The position numbers were made by a program, and so were the translations under genes. Shown here in pieces: positions 34,638-42,620 of a stretch of 64,000 nucleotides of DNA (the first letter of the stretch is position 1; every line of letters begins with the position of its first letter). The DNA comes from JAUIAS01 sp030425395 (GTDB lineage Bacteria > Pseudomonadota > Alphaproteobacteria > Rhodobacterales > Rhodobacteraceae). The stretch is from the NCBI GenBank assembly GCA_043553855.1, contig CP121336.1, forward strand, positions 2,604,001 through 2,668,000, in the 5' to 3' direction. Below the pieces are notes generated by a model. It worked only from the letters and a program-made list of their open reading frames with translations, did no database searches and was not told the origin of the DNA.

Positions 34638-34817
34638 ATGCAGCAGACACTTCTCCGGCGCCCTATCGTCGAGCAACAAACCGGCCTTAGCCGTTCGTCT
34701 ATCTACGCAATGATGGCCGAAGGTTCCTTTCCCAAGCCGATCCGGATTGGCAAGCGCGCGGTGGCGTGGCGGGCGTCCGAGGTCCACGCATGGATCGAAG
34801 CGCGGGAGGCCGCGTGA
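34638..34817 (+). CDS. AlpA-family helix-turn-helix regulator (59 aa)
   Basis: The protein contains VEQQTGLSRSSIYAMMAEGS followed by FPKPIRIGKRAVAWRASEV and ending HAWIEAREAA. This is the typical MerR-like DNA-binding fold of AlpA/prophage regulators, which often control the integrase of P4-like islands. GAGGAAACC lies just before the ATG. It lies 68 nt after the previous gene and heads the next small-gene run. Confidence 0.88.
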   Translation: MQQTLLRRPIVEQQTGLSRSSIYAMMAEGSFPKPIRIGKRAVAWRASEVHAWIEAREAA

Positions 34818-34820
34818 ACC

Positions 34821-35213
34821 ATGTCTCCAAAAATGACTGCCCCCGGCGCTGGGAATAGCGCGCGGGGGCGGGGATGCCTTTCTGTACAGGCAGGCACCCC
34901 AGATTTATCCGAAAAACAGACTTCGCGCCAGAGTGAACACAGTTGGCGCGTAGTGACGAAGGAAGGTGCGCGGTTTTTGATCGAAGCCCCCGGCCGATTG
35001 GGCTGGGCGTTGACAGTCCTCCGCAAGGCGGGTGGGCGTGGCGTGACCACGGCTGAATTGCCACCCGGCCTCCGCTGGTCGGCCTATATCCACAAGCTGC
35101 GTTTGCTGGGTGTCCTGATCCATACGACCCGCGAGGCCAACCGCGGACCCATGGGTGGGAACCATGCGCGCTATCGCCTTGGGTGCCGTGTAGAGCGGGA
35201 GGGCGTCAAATGA
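34821..35213 (+). CDS. Winged-helix domain protein of island origin (130 aa)
   Basis: The N-terminal 45 residues look disordered. Residues about 57-120 form a helix-turn-helix/wing (AGGRGVTTAELPPGLRWSAY, then IHKLRLLGVLIHTTREANRG) ending in HARYRLG. This matches small winged-helix proteins common in phage and island modules. It starts 3 nt after the AlpA stop. DNA binding is likely, the target unknown. It overlaps the following gene by 4 nt. Confidence 0.65.
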   Translation: MSPKMTAPGAGNSARGRGCLSVQAGTPDLSEKQTSRQSEHSWRVVTKEGARFLIEAPGRLGWALTVLRKAGGRGVTTAELPPGLRWSAYIHKLRLLGVLIHTTREANRGPMGGNHARYRLGCRVEREGVK

Positions 35214-35524
35214 ATGCCCTCAATCATCGTGCTCTGGATCCGCGCGAGAGTGCTGACGGCTATCGTGGAGAACTTCACCGGCAGGGCCAATGGCGGATCG
35301 CTCTTTGCCGCGACGGAATCCAATACCTCCTGCAGCGCCAAAGACCCCGCAAAGCGGGCGTGGTAGCGGCTTGGGACAGCATTTCCTACTGTGCCACCCG
35401 AGCGGCTCTCTTGCGGCTCTGGCGGCAGAAAACCGGAGATGCCGGGGAAATCTTCGGCCGACTACCCGACCGCGCGAGACTCTTCGACCTCTCCGCGTGG
35501 CGAGCGACCCAAACGAACACCTGA
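35210..35524 (+). CDS. Island hypothetical protein (104 aa)
   Basis: It starts at ATG overlapping the preceding stop (ATGA). The basic protein contains WRIALCRDGIQYLLQRQRP and ISYCATRAALLRLWRQ. I recognise the general pattern as common among small proteins of alphaproteobacterial islands, without function. It ends 6 nt before a strong hairpin, suggesting it closes the alpA operon. Confidence 0.6.
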   Translation: MNALNHRALDPRESADGYRGELHRQGQWRIALCRDGIQYLLQRQRPRKAGVVAAWDSISYCATRAALLRLWRQKTGDAGEIFGRLPDRARLFDLSAWRATQTNT

Positions 35525-35530
35525 ACGTCA

Positions 35531-35554
35531 CCCTGTCCCTTCCGTGGGGCAGGG
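35531..35554 (+). terminator. Strong hairpin after the alpA-operon
   Basis: Nine base pairs CCCTGTCCC/GGGGCAGGG (one G-T pair) with loop TTCCGT lie 6 nt past the stop of the 35210-35524 gene. TCGGTTTA follows, so the T-tract is short. It may be a terminator, or the first stem of the structured stretch that follows. Confidence 0.5.
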
Positions 35555-35559
35555 TCGGT

Positions 35560-36065
35560 TTATGCGGGGGCTCACCGGGCGCGATAGCGCGAAAAACTCC
35601 TGCCACAGTTTTCCGTTCTCCTGTTTCAAGAGCGGACGCGCCACGAGTAGCGAGAGCGAAAGGGCGACGGGGCCGAGCGCCGTGCAGTTCGAGGTTATGC
35701 CACCTCCGTTGAAAGGGTGGTCGGTTTGTTCCCTGCCGGGAAGGGACTACGCTCCGGGGAACTCACCCGGCCCGAGGGGAAGCGGTCCCGACTGGCCCTC
35801 TCAGATACGCAGCACCGGGTTTACCCGGCAATCCGGCCGGCAGTTGCATGGCGACGTGTGTACTGACCGGGGCCCGCCGCGAGGTGGGGCAGGTGAAAAG
35901 CCTGCGGGCGAGCGGCTGGCCACCGATAAAAGGCACTGCGTGGATACGGAGCGGGAAGTGTCGGGGCTTGTCCTGTATACCGGGGGCAAGCAGCGGGTGG
36001 CGGAATTGCGTCCAGTTTCCAAACCAGTAGACCGCAAAACAGAAAAAAGCCCCAAAGTCGGCCAT
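35560..36065. other. GC-rich, hairpin-dense non-coding stretch (candidate structured RNA)
   Basis: About 500 nt without a convincing gene on either strand contain many local stems. Examples are CCACCT...GGGTGG near 35700-35722, TTCCC...GGGAA near 35730, CCGGGT-TT-ACCCGG near 35816-35830 and GCAGG...CCTGC near 35889-35907. Frames open across it (plus 35391-36068, minus 36065-35763) encode low-complexity Pro/Arg/Ser-rich products with no domain look. I could not match it to RNase P, tmRNA, a known riboswitch or a group I/II intron core. Confidence 0.3.
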
Positions 36066-36130
36066 TAAAGGTGAAACGGTTAGAGGTGGCGCTAGCCGAC
36101 ATTAGGTTTGGCTGGCGGAAAAAGGACGCC

Positions 36131-36361
36131 TCACCCGAAGATCGACTGATAGATGGCGTATCCTGGCAAAATGAGCGCGACTATCCAGTCAAACCACACA
36201 ATGCCAGGTTCAGGCCACCAATCCATCCAGCGCGCAAAAAGCATGAAGCCGATCTGCGATCCGGGCAAAAATGCAAAAAGCGGCACATAAAGAATAAATC
36301 TGACAACAATCGCCAGAAAAACGGCGACACTATAGAGGAAATTACCCATCGGATAATCCAT
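36131..36361 (-). CDS. Small membrane protein of unknown function (76 aa)
   Basis: The product (MDYPMGNFLYSVAVFLAIVV, RFILYVPLFAFLPGSQIGFM) has two or three hydrophobic helices rich in Trp, with a WFDWIVALILPGYAIYQ end. The frame is open to 36412. A second minus-strand frame (36486-36181) overlaps it and encodes a plausible N-terminus, so one true gene may be frameshifted here. It lies downstream of another small membrane protein gene on the same strand. Confidence 0.45.
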   Translation of the reverse strand: MDYPMGNFLYSVAVFLAIVVRFILYVPLFAFLPGSQIGFMLFARWMDWWPEPGIVWFDWIVALILPGYAIYQSIFG

Positions 36362-36493
36362 TTTTTCTGATGTTCCGGCCAGAAATCGAGTGAGACCATG
36401 TAGACTTGCCATCCGCCATCTTCCCTTTCGATCGCAAGTCGCAAACTGCGTTTTTTCGCAGGCTTCCCGAGCCCGAATAATAGCAAAAGCGGT

Positions 36494-36817
36494 TCAATGG
36501 ATGTTACGTGGCAATGTCATGGCATAGAGCGCCATAAATGCCGCAACTGCGAGGTCAATGAAGATCCAGGTCTCACGAGGTAGATAAACGGGCATCACCG
36601 GGTTGAACAGGATGGCAACCAAAGACAACACAACAACCCAAAGTGGCGGTCGGGAAAGGGCCGCAGCATGCCATATCGTGAGGAGTGCCACTAGGGTCAC
36701 GACTAGTCTGAGCAGTGTATAAAAGCCGTATGGCATTTCGAACAAGGCGACCAAGAGGATGGCCACGGCTAGAAAATTGAACACTCGAATCAGATTTGTT
36801 CTTGGCCCTTGTATCAT
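36494..36817 (-). CDS. Small four-helix membrane protein, DUF6804-like (107 aa)
   Basis: The protein has four hydrophobic segments (VFNFLAVAILLVALFEMPYG, LRLVVTLVALLTIWHAAALS, WVVVLSLVAILFNPVMPVYL, WIFIDLAVAAFMALYAMTLP). The NPV.PVYL.RE.WI.IDL pattern is what I associate with DUF6804. ATG at 36817 is chosen over a TTG at 36835. Function unknown. Confidence 0.6.
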   Translation of the reverse strand: MIQGPRTNLIRVFNFLAVAILLVALFEMPYGFYTLLRLVVTLVALLTIWHAAALSRPPLWVVVLSLVAILFNPVMPVYLPRETWIFIDLAVAAFMALYAMTLPRNIH

Positions 36818-37292
36818 AGCGAGATTGTAGCCCAATTTTCGGCTCTGTTGTCATAATACCGGGCGTGTCGTCAGACAGACTAAGCCTTGTGTCGTGCCTG
36901 AGATAGAACTGATGTTTCGAGATGCTGCGCTAGGGAAAGCTTGAATTCGCTCGCGGGGGGCGTCGGTCAGACTGCTGCCGCCTTCACCCAGAGCCCACAA
37001 CGCGCGCGAAAGCCGGCTAGGTCTGCTTGATACGGGCTACGTTGGCGGAGAGCTGTCGTTCACCGCGTTCGTCTCGGATGTCCGCAGTGCGCAGGAAGCG
37101 GAGTTTGCAAAGTCGTGGTCAGCAGGCCACCTTGATGGCGTGAAACGGCCCATTGCGGACGCTGACTACACCTTCCCAATGCTGCGGTGCGGCCCGTCGA
37201 ACCGGACATTCGTGCATGTCGCAGCATTTTGGTAGGCTGAAACGTCGGTGTGAGGACAGAGCGGCTATTGGTTACGACTGCTTAAAGCTCTG
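36818..37292. other. Intergenic stretch with a diverged repeat
   Basis: No gene is supported. Short frames look like degraded coding sequence. The segment 37208-37271 has a diverged second copy at 45272-45336. The truncated IS256 begins at its right border. Confidence 0.35.
37208..37271 (+). repeat. Diverged 64-nt repeat, copy 1
   Basis: The core ATTCGTGCATGTCGCAGCAT and the later GTGTGAGGACAGAGCGGCTA align with GTTCGTGCATCGCGCAGCAT and GTGTGCGGACAAAGCAGCCG at 45272-45336. Both copies are non-coding and lie beside mobile-element debris in the same island. Confidence 0.45.
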
Positions 37293-38294
37293 CTATGACG
37301 GTCTATCTTCGTTCAAGATGTTTCTCTTCGCGGCGTCTACAGCCTTATCATATTTCACGCCGTAGGTTGCGACGAAGAAATCAAAGGCCGCCTCGGCATC
37401 CACGCGGGTCTCGGCCTGCCAGATATCGTGCAAATGACCCTTTGCTTTGGCCTGAACGGACTTGGGCATCGCGTTCAGTACATTGCCGGTTTTGTGGAAC
37501 CAACAGCGCTGTTCTTTCGTGGCACCAAAGACCTCGCGCAATGCATGCCAGAAGCCCAAAGCGCCGTCCCCGATGGCCAGATCAGGCGCGTGGGTCAGTC
37601 CGCGCCGCTGGAGATCAAGCAGCAACTCTCGTCAGCTTTGGGTGCTTTCGCGGTAGCCATCGGCGAGGCCGATGATCTCTTTGCGACCCCACTCGTCCGC
37701 CCCGATCAACACCAGAACGCATTGTTTTTCCTCAGCCATGCGTGGCCGGAAGTAGACGCCGTCCGCCCAGATGTAGACGAACCGCCGCGTGCTGAGGTCA
37801 CGGCGCTGCCATCGGTCATACTCATCCCACCAGTCGGCTTTGAGCCGCGATATGGTTGTGGATGACAAACCCGCAGCGTTCGGCCCGAGCAGCGCCGCGA
37901 GTGCCTCGTGAAAGTCGCCGGTGGAAATGCCTTTGAGATAGAGCCAGGGCAGCAACTCCTCGATGGACTTGGCTTTGCGCAAATAGGGTGGCAGGATCGT
38001 TGACGTGAAACGCACCTTCTCAGCGGCGTCGCCCCGGTCCCGCACGCGCGGTACTTTGACCGGCACCGCGCCGATCCCGGTAATGATCTCGCGTTCAGGC
38101 AGGTGACCGTGGCGCACCAGCCGAGCGCGACCATCATCCGTTTTCTCGGATGTATAGGCCTCCAGCAAAACTGAAAGTTCGGCCTCAACCGCTTGCTCAA
38201 TCAGACGCTTCGCACCTGATCGAAGGATGTCCGTCAGTGGATCAGGTGAAAATCCCTGTGGATCGGGCAGCTGGGTAATGATATTTGTCGTCAT
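37293..38294 (-). pseudogene. IS256-family transposase with in-frame TGA and missing C-terminus
   Basis: From 38294 the frame encodes a Mutator/IS256 transposase (RLIEQAVEAELSVLLEAYTS, then VPRVRDR, WLYLKGISTGDFHEALAALL). At 37632-37634 a TGA interrupts the sequence SESTQS*RELLLDLQRRGL-like context where Trp is normal; the frame then continues to 37293 (FGATKEQRCWFHKTGNVLNA). The last 100 or so residues with the conserved NPIEST region are absent, replaced by an unrelated tail. The element is therefore dead twice over. No clear terminal repeats were found. Confidence 0.88.
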
Positions 38295-38377
38295 GTGGCA
38301 TATCCTTTTCTCAGACGAGAATTGCGGCGCGTGAACAACGCCATGATATGCCGCCCCTCAGGGGTCATCACCAACTT

Positions 38378-39035
38378 TTAGCTATATCTCGGAGAGTGGA
38401 CGCTTGGGTGACTGCCGAGAGCCCCAGACGGTGCCCCAATGTGGGAGGGAATGTCATAGGCGTTGACGTCCATGGACACACCGATGCTCAGTTCGGGGTC
38501 TTCCAGCCATGCCACGTAGCAGTCGAGCAGCAGGACATTGAGTTGGTTCTTGAAGGGGGTCATTGGCTTGGGTCCGGGGCGGTTGGCTCCCATGTCCCCG
38601 AAGTGGTTGCCCCAGATTTCCTCCACGATACCTTTGAGGGTTGGGTGATCTGATCCGCGAACACCGCGTCTGACAGGTGGGGGTGTCGGTCAAGAAACAC
38701 CGCCATCAGGTTCCCAAGGTCGTTGTTTGTCATGGTTTTTCCAAGGTGTCCTGCTGGCCAGTCGTCCCGGAAAGAGCCAAAGGCAGACGCTTGGCTGGGG
38801 GCATTCAAGGCCGTTAGGATCAGCCGTTTGACGAGCTTTCTCTGAAGGTTAGCGGGGGTGCCCGGGACTGTGCCCTCGGGTAGCTCGTAGGGATCACCGT
38901 CGAGTTCCACCCCGGCTTCGGCACTCAGAATCTGGACGTGCAGAGCGACGAAGTCGACCTCCACGGTTGGCTGGTCGTTGATCAGGATGTTGGCCCGGTC
39001 GGTGGAACTCAACCCCTGCCACCACCGGGGGTGTC
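38378..39035 (-). pseudogene. Phage/plasmid polymerase-like gene remnant
   Basis: The main frame (39012-38560) and an upstream extension read RWWQGLSSTDRANILINDQP, then TVEVDFVALHVQILSAEAG. I associate IN..PTVE.DF..LH with hypothetical phage/plasmid proteins that carry a polymerase-A-like motif. The segment LVKRLILTALNA fits the next conserved helix. A TGA precedes the N-terminal match and the C-terminal part is in another frame (38626-38378), so the gene is truncated and frameshifted. Confidence 0.4.
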
Positions 39036-39253
39036 AGGGGGTTCGTCAGTCCCAGAACGTCCAGTCAATCGCTGGCCAGCTGGGTTGATAGGCCTGCCTG
39101 TCGATGGTTGCATCACCGTCAGCAAGCTGCATAATCAAACCAATCAGATGAGCCGAACCCTCTCTTAGTTTATGCGGCCTTTGGTACCAAAAAATCTGAC
39201 GGCGTACAGACGTGTCCTTACCCAATTTTGCAGACTTTTGAGGAGCTATATCG

Positions 39254-42200
39254 ATGAAACTCACGAGATTTATAGTTCTCGCAATCTCAGTGCCATCCCT
39301 CTTAAGCGCGGAACCGTTAGTCGTCGACACCCCGCTTGCTGTTGGTAGCCAGACCGGTAGCTTTGACCCCAGGTACACCAGTATCGGAATACGCTTGCCG
39401 GGCTCGGACCGCAGAGTTTGGTTCGAAAATACAGTCAATGGACTAAGTGCTGGCTTTTATCGCCCTTGGCAAGACATTCAGATAAATAGCAGTGCCAATC
39501 GCCCAACTCTTACCTTCGATAGCCGAGGCGAATTCCTCCAACCCTCAGACCTTAGATATGACATCGTGACTGAAAAACTTTCACTGCAAAATGTCATTCT
39601 CGATCCGAACGATATGCGTCTGAATTTTCAAGGACAGAACAATACGTTGACGTTTGACAATTCGGATCTGGAGTTTTCTGTCGGAGTGCCAGTGTTCTCC
39701 TCTACCAGTTCGGTCAACTTTAGCTTTTTGAGTGGTGACAGCAAGATTACTAGTGGGCTTAACACGACCTACGATTCTCAATGGGCTATCAATGTTCAGC
39801 CCGGCGCAAATGCGACCTTCAGATTTGCCGGCACAGCTGGAAGCTCAGACATCACTAAGGCCTTTCGTTTGTATGGACCTTCTTCAATTGACGTGGATGC
39901 AGGCAATCTCACATTTGCTGACAGCTACTTTGTACAAAGTGACGGCAACACACGTGTCACCAACGGTGGCGGTCTAAGTGTCATGGGAGCCCAAACGCAA
40001 GTGTCGCTAGACAATCTGTCCCTCGAAACAGGTGGCACACTCTCGATTGGCCTTGGAGGTAACACGGCTTCGGTAAATGATGCACTGGTCATGGATAATG
40101 GAACTGTTCGACTAAGTGCAGGTACTAGGTTGAACGTCGGTAAACTTTCGATCGCTGGTAACTCGGAAATAATTCCCACGATAAACAATGGTGGCATGCT
40201 CGAGTCACGTGTTGAAGTCGATCTGTTGCAAGCGCAGGGGGTGCAGCCGGCACGCTTAACCCTAAGCGATATTGAGCTGATGAACGTTCAGGCCTTTTTG
40301 GGTGGGGCAGATCTAACAGTGGATCTGGATAACAGTTCTCTACGCGTGGCAAATCAAACCGGTCAGTCATTGTTTCAACCGCGTGGTGCAGTAATCAATG
40401 TCGGTGACGGCAGTACATTGTCGGTTTTCGGTAATCAAGACCCTCGGAGAGTCGCCGGAACGATTAACGTTGATAACAGAGGCCGGTTCGTGGTGGGTAA
40501 TGAGTTCGGCTTAGTTCTTCGAAACTCTCTCGACGTTAATTTGCAAGCGGGTAGCAGCATGGTTGTCCTCGGTGGTCTGGAGGGTAGTGGTTCCCTCGGA
40601 GACGGAAGTCTCTTTATCGAGCAAGATGTTATACAAAATGTTACAAGTATTGGATATCTGGCACCAGGTGATCTGAACATCAATAGGCCCATCGGTGAGA
40701 TCGTAACCAACGGGTTTGTACGATTCTCCCAAAGCAACCTGCCAAGTTTTGACGACAATCTGGTGGACACTGGGCTTTTGGATGGTGGGGTTTACTTGGT
40801 GGACATCAGCGTTGCGGGCGGTTTACCGCAAAACGACAAGCTCCGTTACGGTGATGGGAACGTGCGACTATCGACGCTCGGTCACATCTCGGTTCATGCG
40901 CTCGACAACCCATCAGCACTTGATTTGGATGGTAAAGAGTTCACTGTCGTACAGGCTGACAGAGCAGGGGTCGCCGGTGCTATTCTCCTGCAAAATCAGA
41001 CGGTCGATATCGTCGAGGATGGCTCCATTCCAGCACTGATTGACTTCACCGTTGTCGACCGCAATACGCTGGGTCATGATGATGTCACACTAGTTGCTAC
41101 CAACAGGGGCTTAAATCACCTGAGCACCTTGGCCCCTAACAGTCCAAACACCCAGGCTCTGTTGAGTGGTCTGAGTCAGACTACGCAAACAGCGCCTAAC
41201 CCGCCGCAAACTTGGAACGGCACGTCGCTGCAGACCGCCTTGCACACACTCACGAATTCCCAGGTCCAGCAGATGCAGTTTGTGCATGCCGAACCCTACA
41301 GTTCTTACCTGACCGTCGGGTTGGAGCAGATGGATATCGTCTTCGACATGGTGAGCCGCCAGACGTCGGGCGGTCCAGGCAGCCGCGAGCTGGCGCCCGT
41401 CGTCGCAGCCCGGAACTTTGCTGCGCCCCTGTCGCTCTCGACGCAAGGCAGTATGTCGGTAATGGGACCGCAAAGCCGCTCGTGGGTTGATATCGCCTAT
41501 TCGCGCGGCAATGTCGAAGGGCAGGGCAATCTGGGCAGTTACGGCTACACGCTCTCCGGCCTCGTGGGTGGGGTCGATCTCATCGACGACCCGACGCATT
41601 CGCTCGGGGTCTATCTCGGTTTCGGAACATCCGCGCTCGACGAACATGACAGCGTGAACCACGAGATAACCAGCCACAGCTTCCATCTCGGGGCATACGG
41701 GCAGTATGTCCTCCCGTCAGGGTGGGCGCTCGATGGCGTTTTGGGCTACATGTATGGGCGAAGCGAGTCCGAGCGCGTGGCACCTGATGTTGGGGCCTTT
41801 CGCGGCGGCACCGCAACCGCCGACTTCGACAGCCACGGCATCTATGCCGGTCTATCCATAAGCAGAGACTTCGCCGTCTCAACAGACACGGTCCTGTCCC
41901 CGTCTTTCGGCATGGTTTACAGTCACCTGCGCCAGGAAGGTTTCGCTGAAAGCGGCGCGCGCGATCTCAACTGGGATGTGGATGCGACTGATGCGGACGC
42001 GCTGGTGGCCAGCATCGGCCTCGATGTGTCGCGGCACTTTCAAACCACCGGTGGCGGAACGTGGTCGCTCGATGGGATGATCCGCTACCACCATGACTTT
42101 TTCGCCGCACAGGACGATAAACACGAGATCACCGTGCGCAGCCCGCTCATTGGCAGTGTGACTCAGATCGGCCAGAACCGCGGGGCTGATGGTCTCAGCA

Positions 42201-42322
42201 TCGGGCTCGGTGCCTCCGGGCACCTGAACGAAAACACCACCTTCGGAGTCGGCTATGCCCGCACTTGGGACACGAACGGCGATGAAAACGCCCTCACAGC
42301 CAACATCTCCGTCACGTGGTGA
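39254..42322 (+). CDS. Type Va autotransporter (1022 aa)
   Basis: A Sec signal (MKLTRFIVLAISVPSLLSAE) is followed by a passenger of about 720 residues with repetitive beta-helix-like strands (many G/N/S, L-x-V patterns). A C-terminal autotransporter beta-barrel runs from about residue 740 (SRSWVDIAYSRGNVEGQGNL) to the terminal SVTW, ending in an aromatic residue as required for outer-membrane insertion. GAGGAG lies 8 nt upstream of the ATG. The passenger-coding DNA is visibly more A/T-rich than the barrel-coding DNA, which suggests a domain swap near 41.1-41.2 kb. The passenger has no protease triad that I can see; an adhesin role is likely. Confidence 0.9.
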   Translation: MKLTRFIVLAISVPSLLSAEPLVVDTPLAVGSQTGSFDPRYTSIGIRLPGSDRRVWFENTVNGLSAGFYRPWQDIQINSSANRPTLTFDSRGEFLQPSDLRYDIVTEKLSLQNVILDPNDMRLNFQGQNNTLTFDNSDLEFSVGVPVFSSTSSVNFSFLSGDSKITSGLNTTYDSQWAINVQPGANATFRFAGTAGSSDITKAFRLYGPSSIDVDAGNLTFADSYFVQSDGNTRVTNGGGLSVMGAQTQVSLDNLSLETGGTLSIGLGGNTASVNDALVMDNGTVRLSAGTRLNVGKLSIAGNSEIIPTINNGGMLESRVEVDLLQAQGVQPARLTLSDIELMNVQAFLGGADLTVDLDNSSLRVANQTGQSLFQPRGAVINVGDGSTLSVFGNQDPRRVAGTINVDNRGRFVVGNEFGLVLRNSLDVNLQAGSSMVVLGGLEGSGSLGDGSLFIEQDVIQNVTSIGYLAPGDLNINRPIGEIVTNGFVRFSQSNLPSFDDNLVDTGLLDGGVYLVDISVAGGLPQNDKLRYGDGNVRLSTLGHISVHALDNPSALDLDGKEFTVVQADRAGVAGAILLQNQTVDIVEDGSIPALIDFTVVDRNTLGHDDVTLVATNRGLNHLSTLAPNSPNTQALLSGLSQTTQTAPNPPQTWNGTSLQTALHTLTNSQVQQMQFVHAEPYSSYLTVGLEQMDIVFDMVSRQTSGGPGSRELAPVVAARNFAAPLSLSTQGSMSVMGPQSRSWVDIAYSRGNVEGQGNLGSYGYTLSGLVGGVDLIDDPTHSLGVYLGFGTSALDEHDSVNHEITSHSFHLGAYGQYVLPSGWALDGVLGYMYGRSESERVAPDVGAFRGGTATADFDSHGIYAGLSISRDFAVSTDTVLSPSFGMVYSHLRQEGFAESGARDLNWDVDATDADALVASIGLDVSRHFQTTGGGTWSLDGMIRYHHDFFAAQDDKHEITVRSPLIGSVTQIGQNRGADGLSIGLGASGHLNENTTFGVGYARTWDTNGDENALTANISVTW

Positions 42323-42598
42323 ACATGCACTAAAGGAGGTCGAATAGTATTTGCAGACTATCGATTTCCACCGAAAACTGACCCACCTCTGATCATGGAT
42401 TTTGGGTCAGTCTTTGGTCAAGACATAACTTTCCTCTGTCCCACAGGCGCTGACGTCAGGCACCCCCCATTTTAACGGGGTGCACCCTTAGAGCTTACGC
42501 GGCAATTTCCAGTTTCATAGATGGTGTGATGCCGCCGATGCCCAGGGCCGCATTCACTGGTTTGGTGCAAAAGCAACTGTATAAAACTTCCGTCCTGC
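42323..42598. other. Spacer with mobile-element ends and a hairpin
   Basis: GATTTCCACCGAAAACTGACC near 42362-42382 resembles the IS21-type terminus at 1049-1074 (read on the other strand) and may be a stray IS21 end. A hairpin GCACCCC/GGGGTGC pairs 42461-42467 with 42478-42484. On the minus strand a short frame ends KPVNAALGIGGITPSMKLEI, reminiscent of a transposase C-terminus. The last 8 nt (42591-42598) are the left target duplication of IS66. Confidence 0.4.
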
Positions 42599-42620
42599 GT
42601 AAGCGTCCGGTCTGACTGCC

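Noticed and set aside
35560..36065. Group I/II intron, RNase P RNA or cobalamin riboswitch
   Set aside because: Neither the intron core and domain V motifs, the RNase P conserved boxes nor the B12-box could be found by eye.
35391..36068. Plus-strand frame of 225 codons over the hairpin-rich stretch
   Set aside because: It overlaps the 35210-35524 gene, has no ribosome-binding site and encodes Ser/Pro/Arg-rich sequence that follows the GC stems.
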